Assembly (NCBI RefSeq): GCF_024802625.1
Contig: NZ_CP103371.1
Span: 2,294,001 to 2,358,000 of the forward strand
Length of the DNA stretch: 64,000 nucleotides
Source: Massilia sp. H6
Lineage (GTDB): Bacteria > Pseudomonadota > Gammaproteobacteria > Burkholderiales > Burkholderiaceae_D
Direction of reading: 5' to 3'
Program-made: the position numbers and the translations under genes
The notes under the pieces: generated by a model
What the model was told of the DNA's origin: nothing
What the model saw: the letters and a program-made list of their open reading frames with translations, nothing else
Databases searched by the model: none
Part shown: in pieces, positions 16,903-26,044 of the stretch
How positions within the stretch are numbered: position 1 is the first letter of the stretch
How the letters are laid out: each line of letters starts with the position of its first letter

Positions 16903-18164
16903 GCATCACCCAGAAACTGCCCTACGAATGGCTGGTCGGCCTGCGCTATACGCGCGGCGGCAAGCGCAGCGGCCGTAACGGCTTCATTTCATTCATTTCC
17001 CTCATTTCCGTATCCGGCATTGCGCTCGGCGTGGCTGCGCTGATCATCGTGCTGTCGGTAATGAACGGTTTTCAAAAAGAGGTGACCGACCGCATGCTGT
17101 CGGTGCTGGCGCATATCGAAGTGTTCGACAACCGTGGCAGCATGCCGGACTGGCGCGAAGCGGCCACGGCTGCCGCGCGCAATCCAGCGGTGCGCGGCGC
17201 CGCGCCCTTTGTGGAAACCCAGGGCATGCTGGTGGGCGTGGGCGTGATGCGTCCGTCGGTCATCCGCGGCATCCTGCCCGGCCAGGAGCAGCAGGTGTCC
17301 AGCATCGCCACCCAGGTCAAGGCCGGCAGCCTGCAGCAGCTGGCGCCGGGCTCGTTCAATATCGTGCTGGGCTATGCGCTGGCGCGCTCGCTCAACGTCG
17401 GCATCGGCGACAAGGTCACCATGCTGCTGGCGAAAGGCCAGGTCACACCGGCCGGCCTGCTGCCGCGCAGCCGCAGCTTTACCGTCGCCGGCATTTTCGA
17501 AGCCGGCCATTTCGAGTTCGACGCCGCGCTTTCCTTCATTCATATCGAGGATGCCCAGCGCATGGAGCGCCTGGATGCGCCGATGGGCCTGCGGCTGCGG
17601 GTGGCGGACATGCACGAGGCGCCGATCGTGGCCGCGCAACTAAAGAAAAGCATGCCGGGCGACCTGGAAATGCGCGACTGGTCCAAGCTCAACGCCAACT
17701 GGTTCGCTGCCGTACAGACCGAAAAGAAGATGATGTTCATCATCCTTACCTTGATCATCGCGGTGGCCGCCTTCAACCTGGTGTCGACCCTGGTGATGAC
17801 CGTGACCGACAAGCAGGCCGACATCGCCATCTTGCGTACCCTGGGCGCCTCGCCGCGCTCGGTCATGAAGATCTTCATGGTGCAGGGCGCCCTGGTGGGC
17901 GTTCTCGGCACGCTGCTGGGGGTCGGCGGCGGCGTGCTGGTCGCCCTGAACATCGATACCATCGTCCCGTTTATTGAACATTTGTTGGGAGTGCAGTTCT
18001 TGTCGAAAGATATCTACCTGATCAGTGCCGTGCCGTCCGACCTGCGCTGGCCGGACGTTTTCAAGATCGGCGGCATTTCGGTGCTACTGGCGTTCGCGGC
18101 GACCATCTATCCGAGCTGGTCGGCATCGCGGGTGAAACCGGCGGAGGCGCTGCGCTATGAATGA
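16899..18164 (+). CDS. lolE: Lipoprotein-releasing ABC permease, second copy (LolC/LolE type)
   Basis: Second permease of the lipoprotein-releasing complex, 421 residues, with the same layout as its neighbour: an N-terminal helix in [20 protein letters not shown], a periplasmic domain, and C-terminal helices including [19 protein letters not shown] and [19 protein letters not shown]. It ends [13 protein letters not shown], identical to the first copy. Its stop overlaps the lolD start by eight bases, so it is the copy directly coupled to the ATPase. The symbol lolE is by position only. Confidence 0.88.
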   Translation: MSITQKLPYEWLVGLRYTRGGKRSGRNGFISFISLISVSGIALGVAALIIVLSVMNGFQKEVTDRMLSVLAHIEVFDNRGSMPDWREAATAAARNPAVRGAAPFVETQGMLVGVGVMRPSVIRGILPGQEQQVSSIATQVKAGSLQQLAPGSFNIVLGYALARSLNVGIGDKVTMLLAKGQVTPAGLLPRSRSFTVAGIFEAGHFEFDAALSFIHIEDAQRMERLDAPMGLRLRVADMHEAPIVAAQLKKSMPGDLEMRDWSKLNANWFAAVQTEKKMMFIILTLIIAVAAFNLVSTLVMTVTDKQADIAILRTLGASPRSVMKIFMVQGALVGVLGTLLGVGGGVLVALNIDTIVPFIEHLLGVQFLSKDIYLISAVPSDLRWPDVFKIGGISVLLAFAATIYPSWSASRVKPAEALRYE

Positions 18165-18858
18165 ACCACGCGACCTGGCACCGGTGCTGTCCTGCCGCGG
18201 CCTGGGTAAAACCTTTGTCCAGGGCGACTACACGGTCAAGGTCCTGGACGCCATCGACTTCGCCATTTACCGCGGCGAGCGCGTGGCGATCGTCGGGGCC
18301 TCGGGCTCGGGCAAGTCGACCCTGTTGCACCTGCTGGGCGGGCTCGATACACCGTCGAGCGGCGCGGTTACACTGCTGGGCGAAGACTTCGCCACCTTGT
18401 CCGAGACACGGCGTGGCGAGCTGCGCAATTCTTCGCTCGGCTTCGTCTATCAGTTCCACCACTTGCTGCCCGAATTTTCGGCACTCGACAACGTCATGAT
18501 GCCGCTGATGATACGCCGCGAAGATCGCGCATCGGCGCAGCGCCAGGCGAGCGCGATCCTGGAGCGCGTTGGCCTGGGCAAGCGCGTGGTGCACCGGCCG
18601 GGCGAACTGTCCGGCGGCGAGCGCCAGCGGGTCGCACTGGCGCGTGCGCTGGTGACGCAACCGGCCTGCGTGCTGGCCGACGAACCGACCGGCAACCTCG
18701 ACCACAGCACGGCCCAGGCGATCTTCGACCTGATGCTGGAGCTCTCGCGCACCCTCGGCACGGCCTTTGTCATCGTCACCCACGACATGGAACTGGCGCG
18801 CCGCTGCGACCGCGTGCTGCGCCTAACCGAGCACGGATTGCAGCCGGCCGAAAGCTGA
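18157..18858 (+). CDS. lolD: Lipoprotein-releasing ABC transporter ATPase LolD
   Basis: Cytoplasmic ATPase that powers lipoprotein release by the two permeases just upstream. It has 233 residues. Walker A is GASGSGKST (about residues 48-56), the Q-loop lies in [15 protein letters not shown], the signature is LSGGERQR and Walker B is [12 protein letters not shown], followed by the switch His in IVTHD. The FHHLLPEF motif and ADEPTGNLD are typical of the LolD/MacB/FtsE group. Two bases separate it from the TatD gene, so lolC-lolE-lolD-tatD is one operon. Confidence 0.95.
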   Translation: MNEPRDLAPVLSCRGLGKTFVQGDYTVKVLDAIDFAIYRGERVAIVGASGSGKSTLLHLLGGLDTPSSGAVTLLGEDFATLSETRRGELRNSSLGFVYQFHHLLPEFSALDNVMMPLMIRREDRASAQRQASAILERVGLGKRVVHRPGELSGGERQRVALARALVTQPACVLADEPTGNLDHSTAQAIFDLMLELSRTLGTAFVIVTHDMELARRCDRVLRLTEHGLQPAES

Positions 18859-18860
18859 CC

Positions 18861-19676
18861 ATGTGGATCGACACCCACTGCCACCTCGATGCCCCGGAAT
18901 TTGGCGCGCAGTCGCTTGAGGTCGCGGCGCAGGCGGCGCGGGCAGGGGTGTCGGTGATCATGGCAATGGCGGTCGAGCGCGGCAATTTCGGCGCGGTGGC
19001 CGCGCTGGCGGCGCAGGCGCCGAACGTGGTCTATGCGCTCGGCATCCACCCGATCTGCGTGCCCCAGGCCCAGGACCAGGATCTCGAGGTTCTGCGCGGC
19101 GCGGTGGCGGCGGCGCTGCATGACCCCAACTTTGTCGGCATCGGCGAAATCGGGCTCGATTATTTCATTCCGCTGCTGTGCGAGCCGGACATGCGCACCA
19201 AGCAGGAGCATTTCTTTCGCGCGCAGTTGCGTATCGCGCGCGACTTCGAGCTGCCCGTGATGACGCATGTACGGCGCTCGCAAGACCAGGTGCTCAAGCA
19301 CCTGCGCCAGATCCGCCCGCCGGGCGGCATCGCCCATGCCTTCAATGGCAGCTTCCAGCAGGCGCAAACCTTTATCGACCTGGGCCTGCACCTGGGCTTC
19401 GGCGGCGCCATGACGTTTACCCGGGCGCTCCAGATCCGGCGCCTGGCCGCGCAACTGCCGCTGGACGCGATCGTGCTGGAGACCGATTCGCCAGACATTG
19501 CCCCAAGCTGGATCCACCCCGGCCGCAATACCCCCGACCAGCTGCCGCGCATCGGCGCCGCCCTGGCCGAACTGCGCGGGATCAGCGTAGACGAAGTCCG
19601 GGCCGCCGTCCATCGCAATGCGCTGGCCGCGATCCCGCGTCTGGCAGCCTGCCTGGGCGGCCAGGTGGACGACTAA
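18861..19676 (+). CDS. TatD family metal-dependent hydrolase / deoxyribonuclease
   Basis: TIM-barrel metallohydrolase of the TatD family (3'-5' exonuclease or DNase activity in E. coli TatD). Metal ligands are visible in order: DTHCHLD at the N-terminus, IGEIGLDYF, VMTHVRRSQD, GIAHAFNGS and LETDSPDIAP. 271 residues is standard. It is the last gene of the lol operon on the left of the T6SS module. In related genomes the next gene would be expected to be comEC, here displaced by about 7.6 kb. Confidence 0.92.
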   Translation: MWIDTHCHLDAPEFGAQSLEVAAQAARAGVSVIMAMAVERGNFGAVAALAAQAPNVVYALGIHPICVPQAQDQDLEVLRGAVAAALHDPNFVGIGEIGLDYFIPLLCEPDMRTKQEHFFRAQLRIARDFELPVMTHVRRSQDQVLKHLRQIRPPGGIAHAFNGSFQQAQTFIDLGLHLGFGGAMTFTRALQIRRLAAQLPLDAIVLETDSPDIAPSWIHPGRNTPDQLPRIGAALAELRGISVDEVRAAVHRNALAAIPRLAACLGGQVDD

Positions 19677-19770
19677 GCTGGCGGCCGATCGAGGCCGACC
19701 GTCGCTTCTGCGCGAAGTTCGTTTTCGCTAATGATGGGCCGCAAGGCCGCGCTCGAGCCGTTCTGCCACT

Positions 19771-22644
19771 ATGCATTCTTCGCTGCGATCGCAGCCACGA
19801 ATGCGGGAGGCGGACTTGGACAGCGCGAGCGAATTTTTGCGGATGCTCAGGCACGAGAAATCGCTGACCACCGCCCACCGTCCGATCCGCCTGCGCCTTG
19901 GCCACGCAGACCATCTCTCCCAAGACCTGCTGCTGCCGCAGCGGGTGCAGGGACACGAATCGGTCTGCGGCGGGTTCGACTACGTCATCACCTGCGTGGC
20001 CGATACGCCACGGCTACCGCTCAAGGAACTCATCGCGCTGCCCGCCGAACTCCAGCTGGTGACCGACCGCGGCCAGCTGCGCAGCATTTGCGGCATCGTC
20101 GCCGAGGCGCGCGCGGGCGACCACGATGGCGGCCTGGCGGTCTACCAGCTGGTGCTGCGCGACGCGCTGGCCATCATGGAAAAGCGCACCAATAGCCGTG
20201 TGTTTCGCTACCAGAACGAACTCGAGATCGTGCAGGTGCTGTTCGACGAATGGCGCCAGTCCAACAGCGTCATGGCCAGCGCCTTCGACTACGAGCTCGA
20301 CCCGCTGTTCGACATGCGCCAGTTTCCCCCGCGCGAACAGACCATGCAATACAACGAATCCGACGCCGCGTTCGTCCGGCGCCTGCTCAAGCGGCGCGGC
20401 ATCGCCTGGACCTTCCGTCCGGGACGCGCCCGCGCCAGCGCTGCCGAGCACGACGCCGACGACACCCCGGTGCATACGCTGGTGCTGTTCTCAAATAGCG
20501 CTTCGCTTCCGCGCAGCGCCGCCGGCAGCGTGCGTTACCACCGCGACGACGCCACCGAGCAGCGCGACACAGTGGTCTCGTGGTGCGCCGCGCGGCGCCT
20601 GCAACCGGGAAGCATCACCCGCCACAGCTGGGACTACCGCAACCCCCTGGGCACCCAGTTCATGACCACCACGGCGCGCGGCATGGCCGACCAGGGCCGC
20701 AGCGGCAATGCGCTGGCGGCGACGCTCGACGACTACCTGGTCGAGATTCCGCATGCCGGCAACGATGTCGAAGACCACTGGCGTCTCGGGCAACTACGCA
20801 TGAACCGCCACGAATTCGACACCAAGTGCTTCCATGGCGAAGGCAGCGTGCGCGACCTGTGCGCGGGCGAATACTTCAGCTTGTCGGGCCACCCCGAAAT
20901 CGACACCCATCCCGAAGCCGAACGCGATTTCGTGGTTACCGCGCTCTGGATGGAAGCCGAGAATAACCTTCCGGCCGACCTCTCGCGCCGGGTGCGCCGC
21001 TTGATGGGGCCGTATGGCCCGGAGCGCGCCATGCTCGCGCCCAACGAGCATCCAGTGGCCGGTGACGGCGTGCGGGTACGCATGCGCTTCGACGCGGTGC
21101 GGCGTGGCATCGCGCTGGCGCCGGCCTTCGATCCGCGCATCGACCTGCCGCACCCGCAGCTGCAAAGCGCGATCGTCACCGGCCCACCCGGCGAAGAAGT
21201 GCACTGCGACGCGCTGGGGCGGGTCAAGATCCGGTTTCCCGGCATGCGCACGACCGATCACAAACACGCGCACGGCGCCGGTGCATCTGACACGCCGGCC
21301 GATTCGGCATGGGTGCGGGTGTCCTCGAGCTGGGCCGGCAACGGGCCCGGCAGCCGCCAGCAATGCGGCGCGCTGGGATTGCCGCGGGTTGGCACCGAGG
21401 TGCTGGTGGCCTTCCTGGGCGGCGACCCCGATCGTCCCGTGATCATGTCGCAATTGTTCAACCAGCGTGCGCAAGCACCCGCGCTCGGTGGCGAGGGCGA
21501 ATTGCCGGGCAACCGCTATCTGTCGGGATTGCGCAGCCGCGAGATCGGCGGCGGGCGTGCCGGCCAGCTGATGTTCGACGATACCCCCGGTGAGATCGGC
21601 GTGCAGCTGGCCAGCGAACACGGGACATCGAGCTTGAATCTCGGCTGGCTGGCGCAAGCGCGCACCAATGGCCAGGCCGGCGCGCGCGGCGAGGGCGCCG
21701 AGCTGCGCAGCGACGAAGCGCTGGCCCTGCGCGGCGGCAAGGGGGTCTTGATCAGCGCCGGCGGTACAGACAACGAAGCGGCCGGGCAAATGGAGCGCGA
21801 GGGCCTGGTCGGCATCGGTGAGCTCATGCAAGGTGTACTCGACGAACTGAGCCGGCTGGCCAGCGAGCATGGCGAAGACGAGCAGGCCAAACCGCGGCTG
21901 GCCGAACTGAATGACAAGTTGCGGCGCTGGCACGCCGGATCGAACGTGGCGCCCGCCAGTGGCGGTGGCGGCGCCGCGCTGGTGGCGGCCACCGGTCCGG
22001 CTGGGATCATCCTCGGCAGCGAAGACAGCATCGCCCTCGGCGCCCAGCAAAAGATCGACGTGATCTCGGCCGGCGACACCGAACTGGCGGCCGGCCGCAG
22101 CCTGTTCCTGCGGGCTGCGCGCGCGGTCAGCGTGTTCGCCTACGAACTTGGCCTGCGCCTGATCGCAGGGCGCGGCAACGTCGTGGTCCAGACCCACCAG
22201 GGCGACATCGAGATCAAGTCAGCCGGCCGCATCAGCCTGATCGCGGCCGGCGGCATCGAACTCGAAGCACCGAGCGTCAAGGTGGTGTCGCAAGGCACGC
22301 AGACCAACTGGGACGCCGGCACCATCACCCACCAGTCGACCCGCCACGTGGTCAAGGCCGCGACCATCGAACACCTGGCCGGTGCCGGCAGCACCCCGGT
22401 CGGGCTGCACCTGCCTACCACCGAACTCGAGACCGACGAACGTATCATCGTCCTCGATCGCCAGACCGGCATGCCCGCCAAGGGCCGGCGCTACGTTGCG
22501 CGCCATGAAGACGGCACCACGATAGAAGGCGTGACCGACGAAGAAGGTCGCACCGACGTCCTGCACACGTATGCCATGGGCGACATCGAACTACGTCTGT
22601 TGCCCGACGACGAGACCGATCCGCCGGCCGCAGGCGCGGCATGA
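19771..22644 (+). CDS. vgrG: Type VI secretion tip protein VgrG with C-terminal extension
   Basis: Spike protein of the T6SS needle, 957 residues. Order of parts: a phage gp27-like base (about 30-400), the gp5-like OB fold around residue 470 (GEEVHCDALGRVKIRFPG, then WVRVSSSWAGNGPG), a DUF2345 beta-helix extension (about 670-840) and a C-terminal transthyretin-like tail (about 870-957; RRYVARHEDGTTIEGVTDEEG). Such tails load Tle-type lipases in studied systems. The start is uncertain: ATG 19771 and ATG 19801 are both possible and neither has a clear ribosome site. GC is as high as in the chromosome (41 of 60 bases at 20701-20760). Its stop overlaps the lipase start by ATGA. No hcp, PAAR, tss or chaperone gene is nearby, so the rest of the T6SS must be elsewhere. 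Confidence 0.93.
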   Translation: MHSSLRSQPRMREADLDSASEFLRMLRHEKSLTTAHRPIRLRLGHADHLSQDLLLPQRVQGHESVCGGFDYVITCVADTPRLPLKELIALPAELQLVTDRGQLRSICGIVAEARAGDHDGGLAVYQLVLRDALAIMEKRTNSRVFRYQNELEIVQVLFDEWRQSNSVMASAFDYELDPLFDMRQFPPREQTMQYNESDAAFVRRLLKRRGIAWTFRPGRARASAAEHDADDTPVHTLVLFSNSASLPRSAAGSVRYHRDDATEQRDTVVSWCAARRLQPGSITRHSWDYRNPLGTQFMTTTARGMADQGRSGNALAATLDDYLVEIPHAGNDVEDHWRLGQLRMNRHEFDTKCFHGEGSVRDLCAGEYFSLSGHPEIDTHPEAERDFVVTALWMEAENNLPADLSRRVRRLMGPYGPERAMLAPNEHPVAGDGVRVRMRFDAVRRGIALAPAFDPRIDLPHPQLQSAIVTGPPGEEVHCDALGRVKIRFPGMRTTDHKHAHGAGASDTPADSAWVRVSSSWAGNGPGSRQQCGALGLPRVGTEVLVAFLGGDPDRPVIMSQLFNQRAQAPALGGEGELPGNRYLSGLRSREIGGGRAGQLMFDDTPGEIGVQLASEHGTSSLNLGWLAQARTNGQAGARGEGAELRSDEALALRGGKGVLISAGGTDNEAAGQMEREGLVGIGELMQGVLDELSRLASEHGEDEQAKPRLAELNDKLRRWHAGSNVAPASGGGGAALVAATGPAGIILGSEDSIALGAQQKIDVISAGDTELAAGRSLFLRAARAVSVFAYELGLRLIAGRGNVVVQTHQGDIEIKSAGRISLIAAGGIELEAPSVKVVSQGTQTNWDAGTITHQSTRHVVKAATIEHLAGAGSTPVGLHLPTTELETDERIIVLDRQTGMPAKGRRYVARHEDGTTIEGVTDEEGRTDVLHTYAMGDIELRLLPDDETDPPAAGAA

Positions 22645-24347
22645 GCGAGCCGACGCGTCCCATCCACCAGCCGCGGGTCGACCCCGATGGCAGCCTGGTG
22701 GCGCACACGGTTGCGACGCCAACCTCGTTCAAGGTGCGGGCGCGCATGACGGTGGGCTCGCGCAAGGTGATCCCAGTAATTTTTGTTCCGGGAATCATGG
22801 GATCGAACCTACGAGTCCGCCGCGATAGCCAACCCGGCAAGAATGCCGAACTGAAGCCGGGCGAGGCAGCCTGGCGTCCGCCCAACGGTGCGCTTGATGG
22901 GTACATGGAAGCGCGTAAATGGTCGAGTCGCAATCCGGCGCAACGGCAACGGATTCTCGACCTAGGCATTCTCGAGGTCGACGACGATGGCGACCTCGAC
23001 TACCCTGCCTGCGCGCTCGATGACTCCGTGATGCGCGAGCGAGGATGGGGAGAAGTGCATGCCGCGTCGTACGGCAAGCTTCTCAGTGGCTTGCAGCGCC
23101 ATCTCGATAAAACCTATTGGCGCTCGCCACAAGGCGTGTATGAAGTGCGGCCATCATGGCGCCAGGTGATGCAGTTTGATCCGGCGCGCTGGGGTGTGCG
23201 CAATGTAGAACGCGTCACGGAACGCGAACTCGAAAAATACGCCGGCTATCAATACCCGGTCTATGCCTTCGGTTACAACTGGCTGGAGTCGTGCGAAATG
23301 TCAGCCGTGCAGCTTCGTCATCGCATCGACAGGATAAAGAAGTTCTGGATCGATCGTAAGCATGAGTGTCGCCAGGTCATCCTGGTGACGCACTCCATGG
23401 GGGGGCTGGTCGCACGCGCGTGTGCCCGGCTCAGCCCCCCAGGAGATGGGAGTGCGCCGGATATCGCCGGCATTGTTCATGGGGTGATGCCGGCATTGGG
23501 TGCGCCTGTCGCCTATCGCCGCATCGCATGCGGCACAGAAGGGGGACATTTCACGAATGGACTCACCGACAATATCAAGGCAAGCAAATTTGCCGAGATC
23601 GCTGGCGTCACGAGTGCTGAAACGACGCCGGTCATGGCCTTGTCCAGCGGCGTTCTACAGTTGTTGCCGAATCATCTGTATCCGGCGCCCTGGCTGTCGA
23701 TCAAAACCGTACGAACAGTCAACAAGAATGATGAAATTCGCGACCTGGTGTCGCTTCCTGACGGTAATCCGTATGACTTCTATCGTGACATGCAGTCATG
23801 GTATCGCATGATCGACCCTTCGCTTGCCGACCCTGCCGGCAAGTACGGCAAAGCCAAGGGCGGGGTCCGACAAGCGATCCTCAATTCAATCGATCAGGCA
23901 GAGCGATTCCACACCCAGATACTGACTGTCAGAAGCGGTAGCACAGATGGGGCGACCCCGTATTACCACAAGAATTCGTATTCGTTCCACGGGGCGGACA
24001 GGTCGCTCAAAACCTATGGCCAGATTTGCTGGATTGCACGGGAGGCGCGGCTTAGTCCGATTGCGCTGACGCGGGGCAGCGTACGCTCGGGCCGGCTAAG
24101 CGCCGTGCGAGAAGACGGATCGCGCGAAGTCGAGATCGATCGAGGACTGAAGCTACGGTTCGTGGTCAGGCCGCAAGATGCGCCCGGCGATGAAACCGTG
24201 CCGGTGCAGTCGGGAGCAGGTCCGCAAGCGCATGTGCGTCAAGTCTTCTCTGCCGACGGTTTCCGGCACCAGGAAAGCTTCGATGATCAAGACATGCTCG
24301 TGCTGACTCGGCACCTTATCGTCAAGATTGTGCAGGATGTGCAATGA
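22641..24347 (+). CDS. T6SS lipase effector (Tle-like alpha/beta hydrolase)
   Basis: Probable antibacterial phospholipase delivered by the VgrG just upstream. The 568-residue protein has an oxyanion-type N-terminal motif PVIFVPGIMGSNL (about 45-57, as in LCAT-like lipases) and a nucleophile elbow VTHSMGGLVARA with Ser252, where the usual first Gly of GxSxG is Thr. The likely acid and base are Asp in GDETVPVQSG and His in GFRHQESF near the C-terminus. There is no signal peptide, MIX or PAAR domain, so loading presumably uses the VgrG tail. It overlaps vgrG and the first immunity gene by ATGA. GC falls to 28 of 60 in 23701-23760 and again in 23761-23820, against about 68% in vgrG. The exact Tle subfamily is not decided. 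Confidence 0.85.
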   Translation: MSEPTRPIHQPRVDPDGSLVAHTVATPTSFKVRARMTVGSRKVIPVIFVPGIMGSNLRVRRDSQPGKNAELKPGEAAWRPPNGALDGYMEARKWSSRNPAQRQRILDLGILEVDDDGDLDYPACALDDSVMRERGWGEVHAASYGKLLSGLQRHLDKTYWRSPQGVYEVRPSWRQVMQFDPARWGVRNVERVTERELEKYAGYQYPVYAFGYNWLESCEMSAVQLRHRIDRIKKFWIDRKHECRQVILVTHSMGGLVARACARLSPPGDGSAPDIAGIVHGVMPALGAPVAYRRIACGTEGGHFTNGLTDNIKASKFAEIAGVTSAETTPVMALSSGVLQLLPNHLYPAPWLSIKTVRTVNKNDEIRDLVSLPDGNPYDFYRDMQSWYRMIDPSLADPAGKYGKAKGGVRQAILNSIDQAERFHTQILTVRSGSTDGATPYYHKNSYSFHGADRSLKTYGQICWIAREARLSPIALTRGSVRSGRLSAVREDGSREVEIDRGLKLRFVVRPQDAPGDETVPVQSGAGPQAHVRQVFSADGFRHQESFDDQDMLVLTRHLIVKIVQDVQ

Positions 24348-26044
24348 AGTGGCCTTGCAGGCGGCGAATACGGTGGCTTGCAGGAATTCTGGCGCTGACA
24401 ACGGCACTTGCCTCGGTACTTGCCAATTCCGTGCAGACGGACCAGGACATGCAAAAGGTGGCGCGGATGACCGACAAGATGAAAACGGTATGCGTAGGGC
24501 GGTTCCTGATCGATCTTCCTGCCGATGCCAGGGTCAGTATCGGTCGCGGTTACGCTGGCGGTTACGAGATTTCGACCACGGCCGATGAGACGGACGAGCA
24601 ATTTGCGGCACGGCTTCGCCTTGCCGAAGCGGAGCTGAAAGAACTGCCAAACCGGGATGGCCGCCCCAGCCTCGAATCCAGCAAAGAGTTGATCATCGGA
24701 AAGGCGCACGGGAAGCTGCTCGTTCATAACCGCCAGCGCACCAAGGTCCCCGAAGGAGACCGCATGACGATGAGCGAAACCGTCAGCGTCCGAAGCTTGC
24801 TGCGGCTGCCGGGCGTGAGCATAACCGCCAATGTCGACTGGATCGATCCGGACGAGGTAGGTGATCTTGAACGCCTGTTGGCACAGCTCATGCCACTCGA
24901 AGAGATGCAGATTCCGCGGCAACCTGGATTCTGTTTTGACCGCGCGTTCGTGAAAGACCCCTACGACCATCTGGGCACTGAGGGCGTCGTACTCTTTGCC
25001 GGCCTGCCAGGACATTCTGATGTCAATATTGTGTTTTCTTCCATGTCCGGCACGAGTGCCGCTCCCGGTCTATTGGAACGCAACACACGAGCCTCTGAAC
25101 GGGAACCGATGCTCATGCGGCTTGCGTTCTCTACCTTGCGTCAGGCAGCACGCGCGATAAACGGCCTGGAGGGCGAGGAACTGGTCTTGCGGGTCCGTGA
25201 ACCGAATCTCACTACAGGCTATTCATTTCAATGGGAAATGCCTGGCAAGCAAAAAGATATTTACGCTCCGCTGTTAACGCTCGAACTCGACTCTGGCACG
25301 AATCCGGTTACCGGCGGCAAACCGGTGCAGTCGACCCTGTCGGAGGGGGCGTTGTTCGAATTATGGGAGCGTATTGCTAACAGTATTCGGCTCAGACCGA
25401 CGCAAGACGTCCAGGCAGCCATCGCGGAGCCGGTCACGACCCCTTTGGGAACGACAGCATTTTCAGGCGAGGCTTGCCCGCATACCGGATGGTGGCAATG
25501 CTGCGATGGCGGGAGCGGTATCGGTGTCCTGGGCGGACAACGACAATATCTGCGGGGCGGGCAGCAAATGCCGCAGGCGCTGCTGCTTCCTGCCCAGACA
25601 TTGTGGGAGCGTCTGCGGGGCGTGCAACCGAGTTTCGAAAGCAGTAGTCCAAGCTTGTGGAAGCTCGCCGACAAGCGCGCTACCGCGCGTGTCCCCCCAT
25701 CTTCTATGCTGGCCCACGCCACGACACTATCGGAAGCCGACAATGCGCCTGCAGCAGCGCCGCTGCATGGCGTGGCGCAGACCCTTATCGGTAGCGAGGC
25801 GAAAACCGGCACGCCCTGTCCGGCGTCCGGATGGTGGCGATGCGACGACAGCCACGCACTCGACGGAACCCGCTGGTTTGCCGCTGGCAGCTTGCTGCCG
25901 CCAGCAACTTTTCGCGCGCCATTAAGCTTGCGCGGATCCGCGCACCCGGAAATCATCCATCGGCGCAGTGCCTGGCAACTCGTGCGGCTGGCGCACGGCG
26001 CGCAAGACAACGTCGACTCTGGCCCTGGACCGCGCCATGGCTGA
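24344..26044 (+). CDS. Tli4-like immunity protein with two C-terminal GWW domains
   Basis: Probable periplasmic immunity protein against the lipase. An N-terminal hydrophobic segment (about residues 11-29) acts as signal or anchor. The Tli4-type body (about 35-352) has MKTVCVGRFLIDLP, PRQPGFCFDRAF and LFELWERIANSIRLRP, all shared with the next gene. Beyond the body come two copies of a small domain absent from the neighbour: repeat 1 at about 374-442 (ACPHTGWWQCCD) and repeat 2 at about 486-549 (PCPASGWWRCDD), separated by an Ala/Pro-rich linker. Each continues with R-x-[YF]-x-x-G-x-x-x-P-x-A and ends W-x-L. The start overlaps the lipase stop by ATGA. The core assignment is from memory of the Tli4 family; the role of the repeats is unknown. 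Confidence 0.75.
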   Translation: MKWPCRRRIRWLAGILALTTALASVLANSVQTDQDMQKVARMTDKMKTVCVGRFLIDLPADARVSIGRGYAGGYEISTTADETDEQFAARLRLAEAELKELPNRDGRPSLESSKELIIGKAHGKLLVHNRQRTKVPEGDRMTMSETVSVRSLLRLPGVSITANVDWIDPDEVGDLERLLAQLMPLEEMQIPRQPGFCFDRAFVKDPYDHLGTEGVVLFAGLPGHSDVNIVFSSMSGTSAAPGLLERNTRASEREPMLMRLAFSTLRQAARAINGLEGEELVLRVREPNLTTGYSFQWEMPGKQKDIYAPLLTLELDSGTNPVTGGKPVQSTLSEGALFELWERIANSIRLRPTQDVQAAIAEPVTTPLGTTAFSGEACPHTGWWQCCDGGSGIGVLGGQRQYLRGGQQMPQALLLPAQTLWERLRGVQPSFESSSPSLWKLADKRATARVPPSSMLAHATTLSEADNAPAAAPLHGVAQTLIGSEAKTGTPCPASGWWRCDDSHALDGTRWFAAGSLLPPATFRAPLSLRGSAHPEIIHRRSAWQLVRLAHGAQDNVDSGPGPRHG

